DNA from: Symploca sp. SIO1C2
GTDB lineage: Bacteria > Cyanobacteriota > Cyanobacteriia > Cyanobacteriales > Coleofasciculaceae
Assembly (NCBI GenBank): GCA_010672925.1
Contig: JAAHFP010000002.1
Coordinates: forward strand, 615,244-679,243
DNA: 64,000 nucleotides
Direction: 5' to 3'
Below, one piece after another: positions 24,663 through 34,527 of this stretch. The translations under genes and the position numbers were made by a program. The number at the start of each line of letters is the position of its first letter. Within the stretch, counting starts at the first letter, position 1. The notes beneath the pieces were generated by a model. That model made no database searches and had not been told where the DNA came from. It saw only the letters and a list, made by a program, of their open reading frames with translations.

Positions 24663-26211
24663 ATTCTAAATTCCTTTTCGACGGATTTAACTGGTAGTGA
24701 GGCATTGGGGGGTAATTGGGATTTTGAGAAGCAAACGGGAGACATTGAAACTGGTTTAGGGTTTGAGTCACAGGTATTAGCGGATTTTACTGGTAAGTTG
24801 GCGGTGTTTACGGCAACTGATGATGCTAGTTTGATTCAAGCAATTAATGATGCTAATGCTAATGCTGAAGCCGATACGATTAATTTGGCAGGGAATATTA
24901 CCCTGACGGCGGTAGAAGATAATACCGATGGTGCTAATGGTTTACCTTCGATTACTGCGGCAGAGAAGCTGACGATTGATGGTATGGGTTTCACCATTGC
25001 TAGGGATGCAGGTGCGATGACTCCTAACTTCCGGATTCTGCATATTGCCCTAGGAGCCGAGTTGGAGCTTAATAATACTACCATTTCCAATGGGGTGGCT
25101 GATGCTGGAGGACCTGGAAACAATGGTGGGGGGATTTTCAATCGGGGAACCCTGACTCTGAACAATAGTACGGTTTCTGGTAATACGGCAAACTTCAGAG
25201 GCGGCGGCATTTACAACAGTGGAATGGTGGCGAATGCAGCCAATGTAACCCTGAACAGTAGCACCGTTTCTGGTAATACCGCAGGCAGCGGCGGCGGCAT
25301 TTTCAACAGGAGTATTTAACATCAGCACCCTTGTTGGGAATGCAATGAACCCCCAGGACTCTAGACTGGCACCTTTAGGAGACTACGGTGGCCCCACTCA
25401 AACCCATGCCCTTCTACCGGATAGTCCTGCCCTTGATGTGGGAGATAACGCCCAATTAATGGGTTTAACTACAGATCAACGGGGAGCAGTCAGGATTATT
25501 AATACTACAGTAGATATTGGCGCTTTTGAATTTCAAGGTATTGCCTTAATTGCAGCAGCAGGAGATGGACAAAACACCACTGTTAACACTAGTTTTGCCA
25601 CGAATTTGCAAGTACAGGTGGTGGAAACCTTTGAAAATAAACCTCTTCCCGCTGAAGGTATTGAGATTACCCTCACTCCTCTCGGCACCCAAGCCAATGC
25701 TGACTTAGGTAATACCACTCTAACAACCGATAATTCTGGCATTGCTACTACTACCGCTACTGCTAATACCGTGACAGGGAACTATCAAGTAGCAGCAACT
25801 GCCACCGGACTTACTGCTGTTAACTTCAACCTCACTAACGATCCCGGTTCTGGTATCTTAACTATCTTAACTGGCAATAACCAGAACACCACTGTCAACA
25901 CGGCTTTTGCTGATAATCTGCAAATCCAAGTTGCTGAGATTAACTTCGACTTGACTAATATTGCTGCTCCAGTGGTAGTAGTCCCTGGTGATTCTACTAC
26001 TAACACAGGTGATTTTACCACCAACTTTACTTCCGTTTTGCAATCAGTATTAGATGAGTTACCCGAATATGGATTAGAGGAGTCTGCCTGTACAACTACT
26101 CCAGCTGTAGTTATCAATTCTAAGGTCGAAGAAATTACCCTAGATGAGGTGATAGAAACCGAAGTTCAACGCAATCAAAATTGTCAGCCGGTGGGGAATA
26201 GCAGTGAATAA
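24663..26211 (+). pseudogene. Broken two-partner-secretion-like exoprotein (choice-of-anchor Q / Ig-like repeats)
   Basis: The first frame (to TAA at 25319) has no start or signal peptide and reads GGNWDFEKQTGDIETGLGF. It continues with right-handed beta-helix repeats (TLNNSTVSGNTANFRGGGIYNSG). The next frame, shifted by one base, continues with FNISTLVGNA, APLGDYGGPTQTHALLPDSPALDVGD and TDQRGAVR (the polymorphic outer-membrane/choice-of-anchor Q module). Two Ig-like repeats (DGQNTTVNTSFATNLQVQV and NNQNTTVNTAFADNLQIQV) follow. The N-terminus is missing and one frameshift near 25310 splits the rest. The C-terminal half could in principle be translated from 25345. The intact TpsB transporter gene downstream suggests it was its substrate. 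Confidence 0.7.
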
Positions 26212-26223
26212 TCAGGTACGTAG

Positions 26224-26243
26224 GGGCGCACGTCGGTGCGCCC
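26224..26243. repeat. Palindrome GGGCGCACGTCGGTGCGCCC
   Basis: This 20-bp near-palindrome is repeated at 26792-26811 and, inverted, at 12079-12098, where a 17-bp tandem array has expanded from it. It lies directly after the exoprotein relic. It may form a hairpin in RNA. Confidence 0.7.
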
Positions 26244-26331
26244 TCAACCGACTAGTGCTGTAAGCGATCGCTAATTTATACCAACCGAGGTATGCTGTAG
26301 GAAAAACATTAGATAACTAGAGAATCCAAAA

Positions 26332-26607
26332 ATGCAAATTACTATTGACTTACCAGAAGAAATTGCCAACACAATGGGTCAAAAGTGGGATAATTTTCCT
26401 CGCAAAGCCCTAGAGTGTATAGCCATCGAAGCCTACCGCCAGGAAGTAATCACTTCAGCACAAGTTGGGAGAATGCTGAATATAGCTTCTCGCTACGAAG
26501 TAGATGCTTTTCTCAAGCGGGCAGGAGCCTATTTACACTACGATGAGGCAGATCTTGAGCAAGATTTACTCACTATGCAAGAATTAGTATCAAAAGAAAA
26601 AAGCTGA
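26332..26607 (+). CDS. UPF0175-family antitoxin
   Basis: The 91-residue protein reads MQITIDLPEEIANTMGQKW, KALECIAIEAYRQEVITSAQVGRML and then YEVDAFLKRAGAYLHYDEADLEQDL, the UPF0175 pattern. These proteins are antitoxins for DUF3368 PIN-domain toxins encoded directly downstream. Here the toxin gene begins 14 bp later but is cut short, so this antitoxin has lost its intact partner. Confidence 0.88.
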   Translation: MQITIDLPEEIANTMGQKWDNFPRKALECIAIEAYRQEVITSAQVGRMLNIASRYEVDAFLKRAGAYLHYDEADLEQDLLTMQELVSKEKS

Positions 26608-26621
26608 AGTTTAGTATTTAA

Positions 26622-26777
26622 ATGAAGGTTGTTGCAGATACTTCACCCCTGTGTTATTTAGTTCTAATTGACTTGATAGATTTATTGCCAAATCTTTACG
26701 ACAAGATAATCATTCCCCGTGCTGTTTTCAATGAATTATCAGCACCCCAAGCACCTGCTCTAGTAACACATTGTTGA
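26622..26777 (+). pseudogene. Truncated DUF3368 PIN-domain toxin
   Basis: The 51-codon frame reads MKVVADTSPLCYLVLIDLID, LLPNLYDKIIIPRAVFNELS, APQAPALVTHC. It matches the first third of a DUF3368 PIN toxin (ADTSPL holds the first catalytic Asp). It stops at a TGA where a GGGCGCAC-type repeat begins, losing the remaining acidic residues, so the toxin should be inactive. Confidence 0.8.
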
Positions 26778-26791
26778 GGGCGCACAGTTAA

Positions 26792-26811
26792 GGGCGCACG
26801 TCGGTGCGCCC
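26792..26811. repeat. Palindrome GGGCGCACGTCGGTGCGCCC, second copy
   Basis: This is the same 20-mer as at 26224-26243. With the neighbouring GAGGGCGCACAG it forms the sequence that terminates the DUF3368 toxin frame. It sits 25 bp upstream of the TpsB start codon. Confidence 0.7.
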
Positions 26812-26836
26812 CTACAGGAAAAATGTGAGGAGAAAG

Positions 26837-28657
26837 ATGAAAATTCAACAAGTAACTATTTTGAGCAAAATCCTACTACTGTTAGGATTAATTACCCCTA
26901 CCGTAGCGACAGCCGGAGACACGGAGACGGGGAGACGCGGGGACAAGGAGAGATTGACTATTATTGACAGTGGTGCAAACTTAAAGCATAAATATCCTAC
27001 TGAACTTGAGCTTATCAGCCAATCCCCCCAAGAACGTACCGACCCTGCCAACCCTAATCAAGACTTCCTCCAACCCATAGAACCCATTACTCCGCCTCCG
27101 GAAGAAGAACCCCTCTTCCCCCAACCGGAAGAAACTACTCCTCCTGAACTTCCCGATAGTACCAGCTTCCCCATCGAAAGGATTAATGTCGAAGGCAGCA
27201 CCATCTTTTCTTCCGAAGACTTTGCCCCCCTTATCGAACCCTTAACCGGACACAATGTCACCCTTAACCAACTCCGGGGAGTTGCCGATGCCATTACCCA
27301 ACTCTATCTAGATCAAGGTTATATCAACTCCCGCGCCTTACTCTCAGAACAAACTATTACCAATGGGGTAGCCACCATTGAAGTCATTGAAGGAACAATT
27401 ACTGATATCGAGATTAGCGGACAACAACGTTTTCGTACCAGTTACTTTACCTCCCGCCTCAACCGGGGTATCCATACTCCCCTCAATGTTAATCAATTAG
27501 AAGACCAACTACGCTTATTACAAATTAATCCCTTAATCGAAGAGCTTGAAGTAGACTTAGAACCAGCAGAGGTAACCGGAGAAAGTATCCTCCGCCTCAA
27601 TGTGGAAGAAGCACGCCCCTGGTTTGCTTCTGCCTTTATCGATAACTACTCTGCTGCTAGTGTAGGATCGGAACGTTTTGGCATCAGCGGTGGCTATCGT
27701 AACCTAATCGGTGTAGGAGATGTCTTCACTGCTACCGGTACTCGTTCCTTCACCGGCGGCTCAACTATCTTTGATTTTAACTACCTAGTTCCTTTCAATG
27801 CCCTCGATGGCACTGTACAATTACGAGCAACTATCGATCGCAATGAAGTTACCCAATCTCCCTTTGACGAATTAGGTATCGAAGGGGAATCAGAAACCTA
27901 TGAGATCTCGGTACGGCAACCGATACAGCGCAGTTTCACTGAAGAATTTGCCCTATCTGTCGGTTTAAACCATCGCGACGGACAAACTTTCCTGTTCGAT
28001 AATGTAGGTACAGCCTTCGGCAGTGGTGCAGAAGCCGACGGTACAACCCGCACTACAGTATTAAGTTTTGGTCAAGATTACTTGCGCCGGGATAACCAAG
28101 GAGCCTGGGTATTGCGCTCTCAGTTCAACTTTGGTTTAGACATATTAGATGCTACCACCAATCCTGACCCCATCCCCGATGGTCGCTTCTTCAATTGGAA
28201 TGGTCAAGTACAGCGCATCCATCAGCTAACCCCAAAACAACTGTTAATCGTCCAAGGGAATATCCAACTCTCTCCGGATAACCTGTTAGGTTCCCAACGC
28301 TTTACGATAGGGGGAGGTCAAACTTTACGGGGCTATCGCCAAGGAGCCCGTTCAGGGGATAATGGTTGGCGGCTATCGATAGAAGACCGTATTACCCTAG
28401 TCCAAGGAAAACCAGGAATCTCCTTATTGCAAGTTGCTCCTTTTGCCGATATGGGCATAGTTTGGAACAATCCCAGTAATCCCGATCAGATTGCCAACGA
28501 GCATTTCCTCGCTGGTTTAGGGACAGGTATTATCTACTCTCCCATTGAAGACTTGACCCTAAGGATGGATTTTACAATACCCTTGATAGATTTGAGCGAT
28601 CGCTCCACCAATACCCAAGACGACGGTATTTACTTTAGCGTCAACTACAATCTTTGA
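26837..28657 (+). CDS. TpsB outer-membrane transporter (ShlB/FhaC/HecB family)
   Basis: The 606-residue protein (ATG preceded by GAGGAGAAA) has a signal peptide ending near ATA, a proline/glutamate-rich linker, a POTRA region and a 16-strand barrel. The POTRA region includes FPIERINVEGSTIFSSEDF and QLYLDQGYINSRALLSEQTITNGVATIEVIEG. The barrel includes VAPFADMGIVWNN and ends YFSVNYNL. It exports TpsA exoproteins across the outer membrane. Right after the signal peptide is a GDTETGRRGDKER stretch that looks like a translated intergenic repeat. Its presumed substrate gene upstream is broken. Confidence 0.9.
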   Translation: MKIQQVTILSKILLLLGLITPTVATAGDTETGRRGDKERLTIIDSGANLKHKYPTELELISQSPQERTDPANPNQDFLQPIEPITPPPEEEPLFPQPEETTPPELPDSTSFPIERINVEGSTIFSSEDFAPLIEPLTGHNVTLNQLRGVADAITQLYLDQGYINSRALLSEQTITNGVATIEVIEGTITDIEISGQQRFRTSYFTSRLNRGIHTPLNVNQLEDQLRLLQINPLIEELEVDLEPAEVTGESILRLNVEEARPWFASAFIDNYSAASVGSERFGISGGYRNLIGVGDVFTATGTRSFTGGSTIFDFNYLVPFNALDGTVQLRATIDRNEVTQSPFDELGIEGESETYEISVRQPIQRSFTEEFALSVGLNHRDGQTFLFDNVGTAFGSGAEADGTTRTTVLSFGQDYLRRDNQGAWVLRSQFNFGLDILDATTNPDPIPDGRFFNWNGQVQRIHQLTPKQLLIVQGNIQLSPDNLLGSQRFTIGGGQTLRGYRQGARSGDNGWRLSIEDRITLVQGKPGISLLQVAPFADMGIVWNNPSNPDQIANEHFLAGLGTGIIYSPIEDLTLRMDFTIPLIDLSDRSTNTQDDGIYFSVNYNL

Positions 28658-29099
28658 GCATTGGTTGTTGGTTGTTGGTTGTTTGTTGTTAGTTGTTGGT
28701 TGTTTGTTGTTTGTTTGGGAATTGGGAATTGGGAATTGGGAATTGGTGAGTGTACATATCTCCCTTGTCTCCCTTGTCTCCCTTGTCTCTCTTGTCCTCA
28801 TTATTCAGCAAACCCTAGAGCTTTTATATATAGGCGCACACTTTCCCTATTATAAAATAATCATACCACAAAATAACTCTCTTCGCGATCGCGAAGTGGG
28901 ATTAATCTCCCTGTGGTGGCTCTTCTTACCAATGGATAATTGATAATTGATAATTGATAATTAATTAATCAGGTTTAAAGCCTCTCCTTTTAAGGAGAAG
29001 AAAGTGTAAGTAGATTTCCTTATATTCAATCCTCTCGGTTTTAACCAGAGGTAATTATCCATTATCCATTGTTCATTATCAATTATTGAACAAGAAAGC
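28658..29099. other. Intergenic region made of simple repeats and an AT-rich inverted repeat
   Basis: The region contains, in order: a GTTGTTG-type run, a GGGAATT heptamer run, a TCTCCCTTG 9-bp run, a HIP1-like octamer, then an inverted repeat. The left arm of the inverted repeat is built of TGATAAT units (about 28934-28970) and the right arm of ATTATCCATT units (about 29050-29090). I see no gene. The inverted repeat may end transcription from both convergent neighbours. Confidence 0.6.
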
Positions 29100-29921
29100 T
29101 TAACGCCTACCGTTAGTCACCTTCTCAATTAAAGCTACAACAGCAGAGCGAGTGAGCTTCTCTTGACCATTATCTAAAACATCAAGAGTGGCGTGAGCCA
29201 AAGTAAGGGGAATTTGGCAAAAGCCTAAAGCCGGTCCTTTAGGTAGAGCCTTGGTATAGGCATCAGCCAGAGCTAGATTTCGACGAGCATAAGTTTGCAT
29301 ATCATCTTCAGTCCAGCCATTGGGGAAGAAATCGACTCCCCTTACTCGGTCTTCCTTGTAGTTCCGTAAAATGTTCACAGCCTGTAAGCCTCGACCAAAG
29401 CCAATAGCATGGAGACGGTTAGTGTGGGTATCATCATACCAAGCCCACAAATCAGAAAGTAACAAGCCTACCGCACCTGCTACTCCAAACGTATAACGAT
29501 CTAAATCAGCTTCGGTGTAAATTTCCCAGTTATGCTCAGCCCAATAAGCCATTCTATCTGCCATTGCCGCTGTAGCATCCCAGATCCGAGGTGCAATGGT
29601 CTCAGGTGCTAATTTTGCCCATTCTCCCACTCTAATAGTTACTTCCGCTAGCTGACTTTCCTGCCTACTAAATCCGACGAACAGTTCATCAAGGGTGAAG
29701 CCGTCAACCGCAGCCTGCAAATTGGCGCTAATCGTGCGTAACAATCGTGCCTTCGTAAAGTTATCGAGTCCCGGATGGTCTTCAATTTCATCGATGGCAC
29801 GCATACAAAGATAGGCTGATGCTACTGCTTCCTTGAGTCTTGGAGGTAGACGATTGATAGGGATGTAAAAAGTCCGACTAGTTTCTTTCAGAATCTCCAA
29901 TGCATCTTTACAGACATTCAT
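29100..29921 (-). CDS. Squalene/phytoene synthase family protein
   Basis: The 273-residue all-helical protein has the two aspartate-rich motifs of head-to-head prenyl synthases: LCMRAIDEIEDHPGLD and GLQAVNILRNYKEDRVRGVDFFPNGW. SRTFYIPINRLPPRLKEAV is the usual substrate-pocket helix. It condenses two prenyl diphosphates, most likely farnesyl diphosphate to presqualene or squalene. A phytoene-type reaction is possible, though the sequence looks unlike CrtB. It has no carotenoid or hopanoid neighbours. Confidence 0.85.
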   Translation of the reverse strand: MNVCKDALEILKETSRTFYIPINRLPPRLKEAVASAYLCMRAIDEIEDHPGLDNFTKARLLRTISANLQAAVDGFTLDELFVGFSRQESQLAEVTIRVGEWAKLAPETIAPRIWDATAAMADRMAYWAEHNWEIYTEADLDRYTFGVAGAVGLLLSDLWAWYDDTHTNRLHAIGFGRGLQAVNILRNYKEDRVRGVDFFPNGWTEDDMQTYARRNLALADAYTKALPKGPALGFCQIPLTLAHATLDVLDNGQEKLTRSAVVALIEKVTNGRR

Positions 29922-30322
29922 CTATATGAGCTCCTCACACAAATTCGTTTTATAGCATAAATTTCTCCAACCAATAAGACTCTATATGGAGAAATAGCTT
30001 ATCTAGCCACACAAAACTCCTAAGAAACACTCTGGCTAACGGCTAATGGCTAATGGCTAATGGCTAATTGCTCTTAAGAAACACCGAGTCAGGAGTCTCC
30101 AAGCCAGGAGGGAACAGCATTTGAATTGATGTGAAGCTAAACCACATTTAAATTACCTAATGGGAGCAACGAATGAACCTAGAGAACGGAAAAAGAACAG
30201 GGTAACCAGGATGTAAATCCTGTGTTTTGAGTGATAGCTCATCATGCCTAGTTGGTAAATACTTAGGAAAATTTAGATGTGGAAAAGCTTACTTGTTCTT
30301 GGAGTTAGCTCCTAAACAATTA
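29922..30322. other. Intergenic region between two minus-strand genes
   Basis: The 401 bp hold a GGCTAAT heptamer run near 30030-30068 and a hairpin CAGGAT-gtaa-ATCCTG near 30206-30222. No gene is apparent. Confidence 0.5.
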
Positions 30323-31738
30323 CTAGGGTGTTACAGTTATTTTGCTTTGAGCTGTCGAAGTTTCTTCTGCTTCTGGCTCATGCTCTTCCTTTTCCCGCTT
30401 GAGCTTGGCTCCTAATTTCCGCAGCTTTTCCTCCACATTTTCGTAACCCCGGTCTAAGTGATGCAATCCCTTAATCGTGGTTTTCCCTTCTGCAGCTAAC
30501 CCTGCCAGTATTAATGCAGCAGATGCTCGTAAGTCTGTTGCCATGACAGGAGCCCCAGATAGCATGGGCACACCTCGGATAATTGCATTATTACCTTTGA
30601 TACGAATATCTGCCCCCATACGATTGAGTTCTGGAACATGACCCAACCGATTTTCAAATACTGTTTCGGTAATGACGCTATCTCCTTCACTCAAAGTTAA
30701 CAATGCCATCAATGGTGCCTGCATATCAGTGGGAAACCCTGGAAAAGGCAAAGTTTCAATATCTGTTGCTTGTATTCTATCAGGAACAATCCGCAGGCGA
30801 TTTGTTCCCTCCATAATCACCTTAGAACCAATTTCTTGCAGCTTGGCAATAACAGCACTAAGATGGTCTGGTATTACAGGGGCAAGGGTGATTTCTGAGT
30901 GAGTAATGGCTCCAGCAACCAAGAATGTCCCTGCCTCAATGCGATCAGGAATTACGGAGTATTCTACAGAATGTAAGCTAGGAACCCCAGAAATGATAAT
31001 GGTATTGGTGCCAGCACCACGAATTTTGGCTCCCATTGCTCGGCAAAAATTGGCCAAATCTGCTACTTCTGGCTCTTGAGCAGCGTTTTCAATGGTGGTC
31101 TCTCCTTCTGCTAGCGTTGCCGCCATCATCAGGGTCTCCGTTGCTCCCACACTTGGGTAATCGAGGTAAATTTTAGCCCCCTTTAACCTTTTGTTGCCAC
31201 TGCCACTGATATAGGCATTAACCATGCCATGTTCAATGTGTACTTGGGCTCCCATAGATTGTAAGCCGCGAACATGGAGATCTACGGGTCTAGCACCAAT
31301 GGCACAACCTCCAGGTAAAGGTATCCGTACAGCTCCCAACCTTGCTAGCAATGGACCAATGGCAAAAAAGCTAGCTCTCAGTTGACTGACCAACTCGTAG
31401 GGGGCAGTAGAATGCCCAAGATGGCGAGCATTGATGTCTAAGATATCACCATTTTTTTGCAGCTTGACACCTAGAGCAGAGAGAATTTGGCTCATCTTCT
31501 CGATGTCTACTAGGGAGGGAACATTGTGCAGTCGGCAGTCTTGAGGACAAAGTAAAGCCCCTGCCATAATTGCTAATGCAGAGTTTTTGGCTCCGCTAAT
31601 TTTTACTTGTCCACTCAGGGAAGCCCTGCCCCAAATATGTAAAACAGATTGGTCTTTCTTGGGCAGAGGGTCGTTATCTTTCAGGCTTGAAGAGTGATTA
31701 ATGGGTCTAACCTCCAGAATCAGTGGAATACTTTGCAT
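30323..31738 (-). CDS. murA: UDP-N-acetylglucosamine 1-carboxyvinyltransferase
   Basis: The 471-residue protein catalyses the first committed step of peptidoglycan synthesis, adding enolpyruvate from PEP to UDP-GlcNAc. It shows [19 protein letters not shown], the catalytic-loop cysteine in [13 protein letters not shown] (C145), [27 protein letters not shown] and [17 protein letters not shown]. An N-terminal extension of about 33 residues and a charged C-terminal tail ([11 protein letters not shown]) are longer than in E. coli. The Cys means normal fosfomycin sensitivity is expected. Confidence 0.96.
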   Translation of the reverse strand: MQSIPLILEVRPINHSSSLKDNDPLPKKDQSVLHIWGRASLSGQVKISGAKNSALAIMAGALLCPQDCRLHNVPSLVDIEKMSQILSALGVKLQKNGDILDINARHLGHSTAPYELVSQLRASFFAIGPLLARLGAVRIPLPGGCAIGARPVDLHVRGLQSMGAQVHIEHGMVNAYISGSGNKRLKGAKIYLDYPSVGATETLMMAATLAEGETTIENAAQEPEVADLANFCRAMGAKIRGAGTNTIIISGVPSLHSVEYSVIPDRIEAGTFLVAGAITHSEITLAPVIPDHLSAVIAKLQEIGSKVIMEGTNRLRIVPDRIQATDIETLPFPGFPTDMQAPLMALLTLSEGDSVITETVFENRLGHVPELNRMGADIRIKGNNAIIRGVPMLSGAPVMATDLRASAALILAGLAAEGKTTIKGLHHLDRGYENVEEKLRKLGAKLKREKEEHEPEAEETSTAQSKITVTP

Positions 31739-31922
31739 TTTTTAAAATTTGCTAATGATTCTACCTGAAAGATTGCAAATGTCTAGGTTAGTAATTAAAA
31801 TCATCAGCCCTAAAATGTAATACGATAGCTTATTGCAGCCTATATATCTGGATCAAATAAGTTGACTAATGTCTCCGGTTGTTGCATGATAATAAACTGC
31901 AAAGGAAATTAACACACCATAA

Positions 31923-32006
31923 GCGGAACTGGCGGAATTGGTAGACGCGCTAGATTCAGGTTCTAGTGTTCGCAAGGACTTCCGGGTTCAAGTCCCGGGT
32001 TCCGCA
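31923..32006 (+). tRNA. tRNA-Leu (anticodon CAG)
   Basis: Acceptor GCGGAAC pairs with GTTCCGC and the discriminator is A. The D-loop is AATTGGTAGACGC. The anticodon arm is CTAGA-TTCAGGT-TCTAG with anticodon CAG, followed by a class II variable arm and the T arm CCGGG-TTCAAGT-CCCGG. CCA is not encoded. The gene is 84 nt with all stems paired. Confidence 0.96.
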
Positions 32007-32058
32007 TACCAATTTTGGATTTTGGATTCGCCGTCGATATCTAAAAGCTAAAATTGCC

Positions 32059-32895
32059 ATGCTCACAAGTACTCAGAACCCTCTGATCAAGAAAATTAGG
32101 AAGTTGCAAACAGCCAAGGGTAGGCAAGAGCAGCATTTATTCTTACTAGAGGGTACGCACCTTTTGGAAGAAGCTTGTGCAGTGGATTATCCCCTAGTAA
32201 CCGTTTGCTGTACACCAGAATGGCAAGAACATCACCAACAACTTTGGCAGTATGCCAGTAGTAAGTGTCAAAGGGCAGAATTAGTTAGTCAGTCGGTACT
32301 AAAAGCGATCGCGACTACAGTTCAACCGGATGGTGTGGTAGCAACGGCGCAGCGAACCCTAAATTCTCCCAATTGTTCTGGAGCCCTATCTCTCGGTTTA
32401 GCTCTGGAGACCATACAAGACCCCGGTAACCTAGGTACAATAATCCGGACTGCGGCGGCAGCTGGTGCTGAGGGTTTGTGGTTGAGCAAAGATAGTGTAG
32501 ATTTAGATAACCCGAAAGTTTTAAGGGCATCAGCTGGTCAGTGGTTCCGGTTACCAATGACTGTGAGTAGCGATTTGAAAGATCTGGTCTACCAGCATAA
32601 AGCTCAAGGAATACAGGTAGTAGCAACTATACCTAATGCTACTATGGGCTATTGGGAACTCAACTTGCAAACTCCCACGTTGATTATGCTGGGTAACGAA
32701 GCAACGGGTTTGAGAGCGGATTTGGCTGCTCTAGCAGATCAACAAGTCAAAATTCCCCTGATGCCAGGAGTAGAATCTTTGAATGTGGCGATCGCAGCTG
32801 CTTTAATTTTGTATGAAGCTCAACGCCAGCGTAATAAAAACTTGCACTCATTGATGAGTCGAGTTGAAAATAAGGAGGCAATACAGATTGAGTAG
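32059..32895 (+). CDS. TrmH/SpoU-family RNA 2'-O-methyltransferase
   Basis: The 278-residue SPOUT protein has an N-terminal substrate-binding domain ([31 protein letters not shown]) and the knotted catalytic domain. The catalytic domain shows motif 1 [19 protein letters not shown], motif 2 [10 protein letters not shown] and motif 3 [27 protein letters not shown]. It methylates ribose 2'-OH in rRNA or tRNA; the exact site is unknown. Chosen start MLTSTQNP lies 53 bp after the tRNA; the longer frame begins inside that tRNA. It overlaps the ribosome site of lpdA. Confidence 0.9.
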   Translation: MLTSTQNPLIKKIRKLQTAKGRQEQHLFLLEGTHLLEEACAVDYPLVTVCCTPEWQEHHQQLWQYASSKCQRAELVSQSVLKAIATTVQPDGVVATAQRTLNSPNCSGALSLGLALETIQDPGNLGTIIRTAAAAGAEGLWLSKDSVDLDNPKVLRASAGQWFRLPMTVSSDLKDLVYQHKAQGIQVVATIPNATMGYWELNLQTPTLIMLGNEATGLRADLAALADQQVKIPLMPGVESLNVAIAAALILYEAQRQRNKNLHSLMSRVENKEAIQIE

Positions 32896-32905
32896 GGAGA
32901 TAGAT

Positions 32906-34339
32906 GTGAGCGAAGCATTTGATTACGATTTAGTAATTATCGGTGCTGGTGTGGGCGGACATGGTGCTGCTTTACATGCGGTTAGCTGCGGATTAAAAAC
33001 TGCGATTATTGAAGCCGCTGAGATGGGCGGAACCTGCGTCAATCGAGGCTGTATCCCTTCAAAAGCCTTATTAGCCGCATCCGGTAGGGTAAGAGAGTTA
33101 CACGACGCTCACCACCTCAAGTCCTTGGGTATCCAAGTGGGAGGGGTAACATTTGATCGGCAAGTGATCTCTGAGCACGCTGGCAATCTGGTTGCTAAAA
33201 TTCGTGGGGACTTGACTAATAGCCTCAAACGCTTGAGTGTAGATATTATCCAAGGTTGGGGTAAAGTCGCTGGTCCACAAAAAGTAGCAATCGCTACAGA
33301 CAGTGGCGAAAAGATTATCTCTGCTAAAGATATTATTCTGTCTACTGGTTCAGTACCCTTTGTTCCTCCAGGAATCACCATTGACGGTAAAACAGTTTTT
33401 ACTAGTGACGATGCCTTGAAATTAGAGTGGCTACCGGATTGGGTCGCAATTATTGGCAGTGGTTATATTGGTTTAGAGTTTGCCGATGTTTATACGGCAT
33501 TGGGCAGTGAAATTACCATGATTGAAGCTCTAGACCAGCTCATGCCCACCTTCGATCCAGATATTGCTAAGCTGGCAACAAGGGTTCTTATTAATCCCAG
33601 AGATATTGAAACGAAAACAGGGATGCTGGCCATCAAAGTTACTCCTGGTTCACCGGTCGTAATTGAATTAGCTGACACTAAAACCAAAGAAGTGGTAGAT
33701 GTACTCGAAGTAGATGCTTGCTTAGTCGCAACGGGAAGAATTCCTGCCACCAAAGATATCGGATTAGATGCTGTCGGAGTAGAAACTAATCGGCGAGGCT
33801 TTATTTCTGTCGATGAAACGATGGCAGTTTTATTAGAAGGAGAACCGGTACCTCATCTGTGGGCAATTGGCGATGCTACAGGAGAAATGATGCTAGCTCA
33901 CGCAGCCTCAGCTCAAGGTATTACCGCAGTGGAAAATATTTGTGGGCGTCACCGTACTGTAGATTATCGCAGTATTCCCGCTGCTGCTTTTACTCATCCA
34001 GAAATTAGCTATGTGGGTTTAACCGAACCACAGGCGAAGGAGTTGGCAGCACAGGAGGGGTTTGAAGTAGCCTCCGTAAGATCCTACTTTAAAGGCAATT
34101 CTAAAGCGATCGCGGAAGGAGAAGCAGATGGTGTCGCTAAGGTAATTTACCGCAAGGATACAGGAGAAGTCCTGGGAGTCCATATCCTGGGCATTCATGC
34201 TTCAGATTTAATTCATGAGGCATCTGCGGCAGTTGCCAATCGGCAGTCGGTCAACACCCTAGGCTATCTAGTTCATGCCCATCCCACCCTCTCAGAGGTA
34301 TTGGACGAAGCGTACAAACGAGCAATGACCATTGGTTAG
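32906..34339 (+). CDS. lpdA: Dihydrolipoyl dehydrogenase (E3)
   Basis: The 477-residue flavoprotein has FAD-binding [19 protein letters not shown], the redox-active disulfide [16 protein letters not shown]-binding [14 protein letters not shown] and the dimer-interface motif AHAHPTLSE near the C-terminus. It reoxidises dihydrolipoamide of pyruvate or glycine-cleavage complexes. The GTG at 32906 matches the known cyanobacterial LpdA opening MS..FDYD and has GGGAGA upstream. A TTG at 32888, with AAGGAGG 9 bp before it, would add six residues and is a real alternative. It is likely co-transcribed with the methyltransferase. Confidence 0.93.
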   Translation: MSEAFDYDLVIIGAGVGGHGAALHAVSCGLKTAIIEAAEMGGTCVNRGCIPSKALLAASGRVRELHDAHHLKSLGIQVGGVTFDRQVISEHAGNLVAKIRGDLTNSLKRLSVDIIQGWGKVAGPQKVAIATDSGEKIISAKDIILSTGSVPFVPPGITIDGKTVFTSDDALKLEWLPDWVAIIGSGYIGLEFADVYTALGSEITMIEALDQLMPTFDPDIAKLATRVLINPRDIETKTGMLAIKVTPGSPVVIELADTKTKEVVDVLEVDACLVATGRIPATKDIGLDAVGVETNRRGFISVDETMAVLLEGEPVPHLWAIGDATGEMMLAHAASAQGITAVENICGRHRTVDYRSIPAAAFTHPEISYVGLTEPQAKELAAQEGFEVASVRSYFKGNSKAIAEGEADGVAKVIYRKDTGEVLGVHILGIHASDLIHEASAAVANRQSVNTLGYLVHAHPTLSEVLDEAYKRAMTIG

Positions 34340-34527
34340 CAGTGGTAGGGAATTGGGAATTGGGAATTGGGAATTGGGAAGAACCTACTTTCATGACCTG
34401 CTGGTGAAAAAATTGTTTCATCGGGACTGCCTCCTGCCTCCCGCCTCCTGCCTTCAAAGTACTAGTTGTTTGTTATTGTTTAAATCAAATAACAAACAAC
34501 CAATAACCAACAACTAACAACTAATTA
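34340..34527. repeat. Spacer of GGGAATT heptamers and TTGTT-type runs
   Basis: The lpdA-trpC spacer holds four to five GGGAATT units, a CTCCTGCCTCC run and a CAAATAAC/CAATAAC run. No gene or clear promoter is visible. Confidence 0.7.

Noticed and set aside
30227-30415. Small hydrophobic protein downstream of murA
   Set aside because: The frame overlaps the end of murA antisense, lacks a ribosome site and has no recognisable features.
31966-32058. Longer N-terminus for the TrmH-type methyltransferase
   Set aside because: The extension starts inside the tRNA-Leu gene; the family sequence begins at MLTSTQNP.
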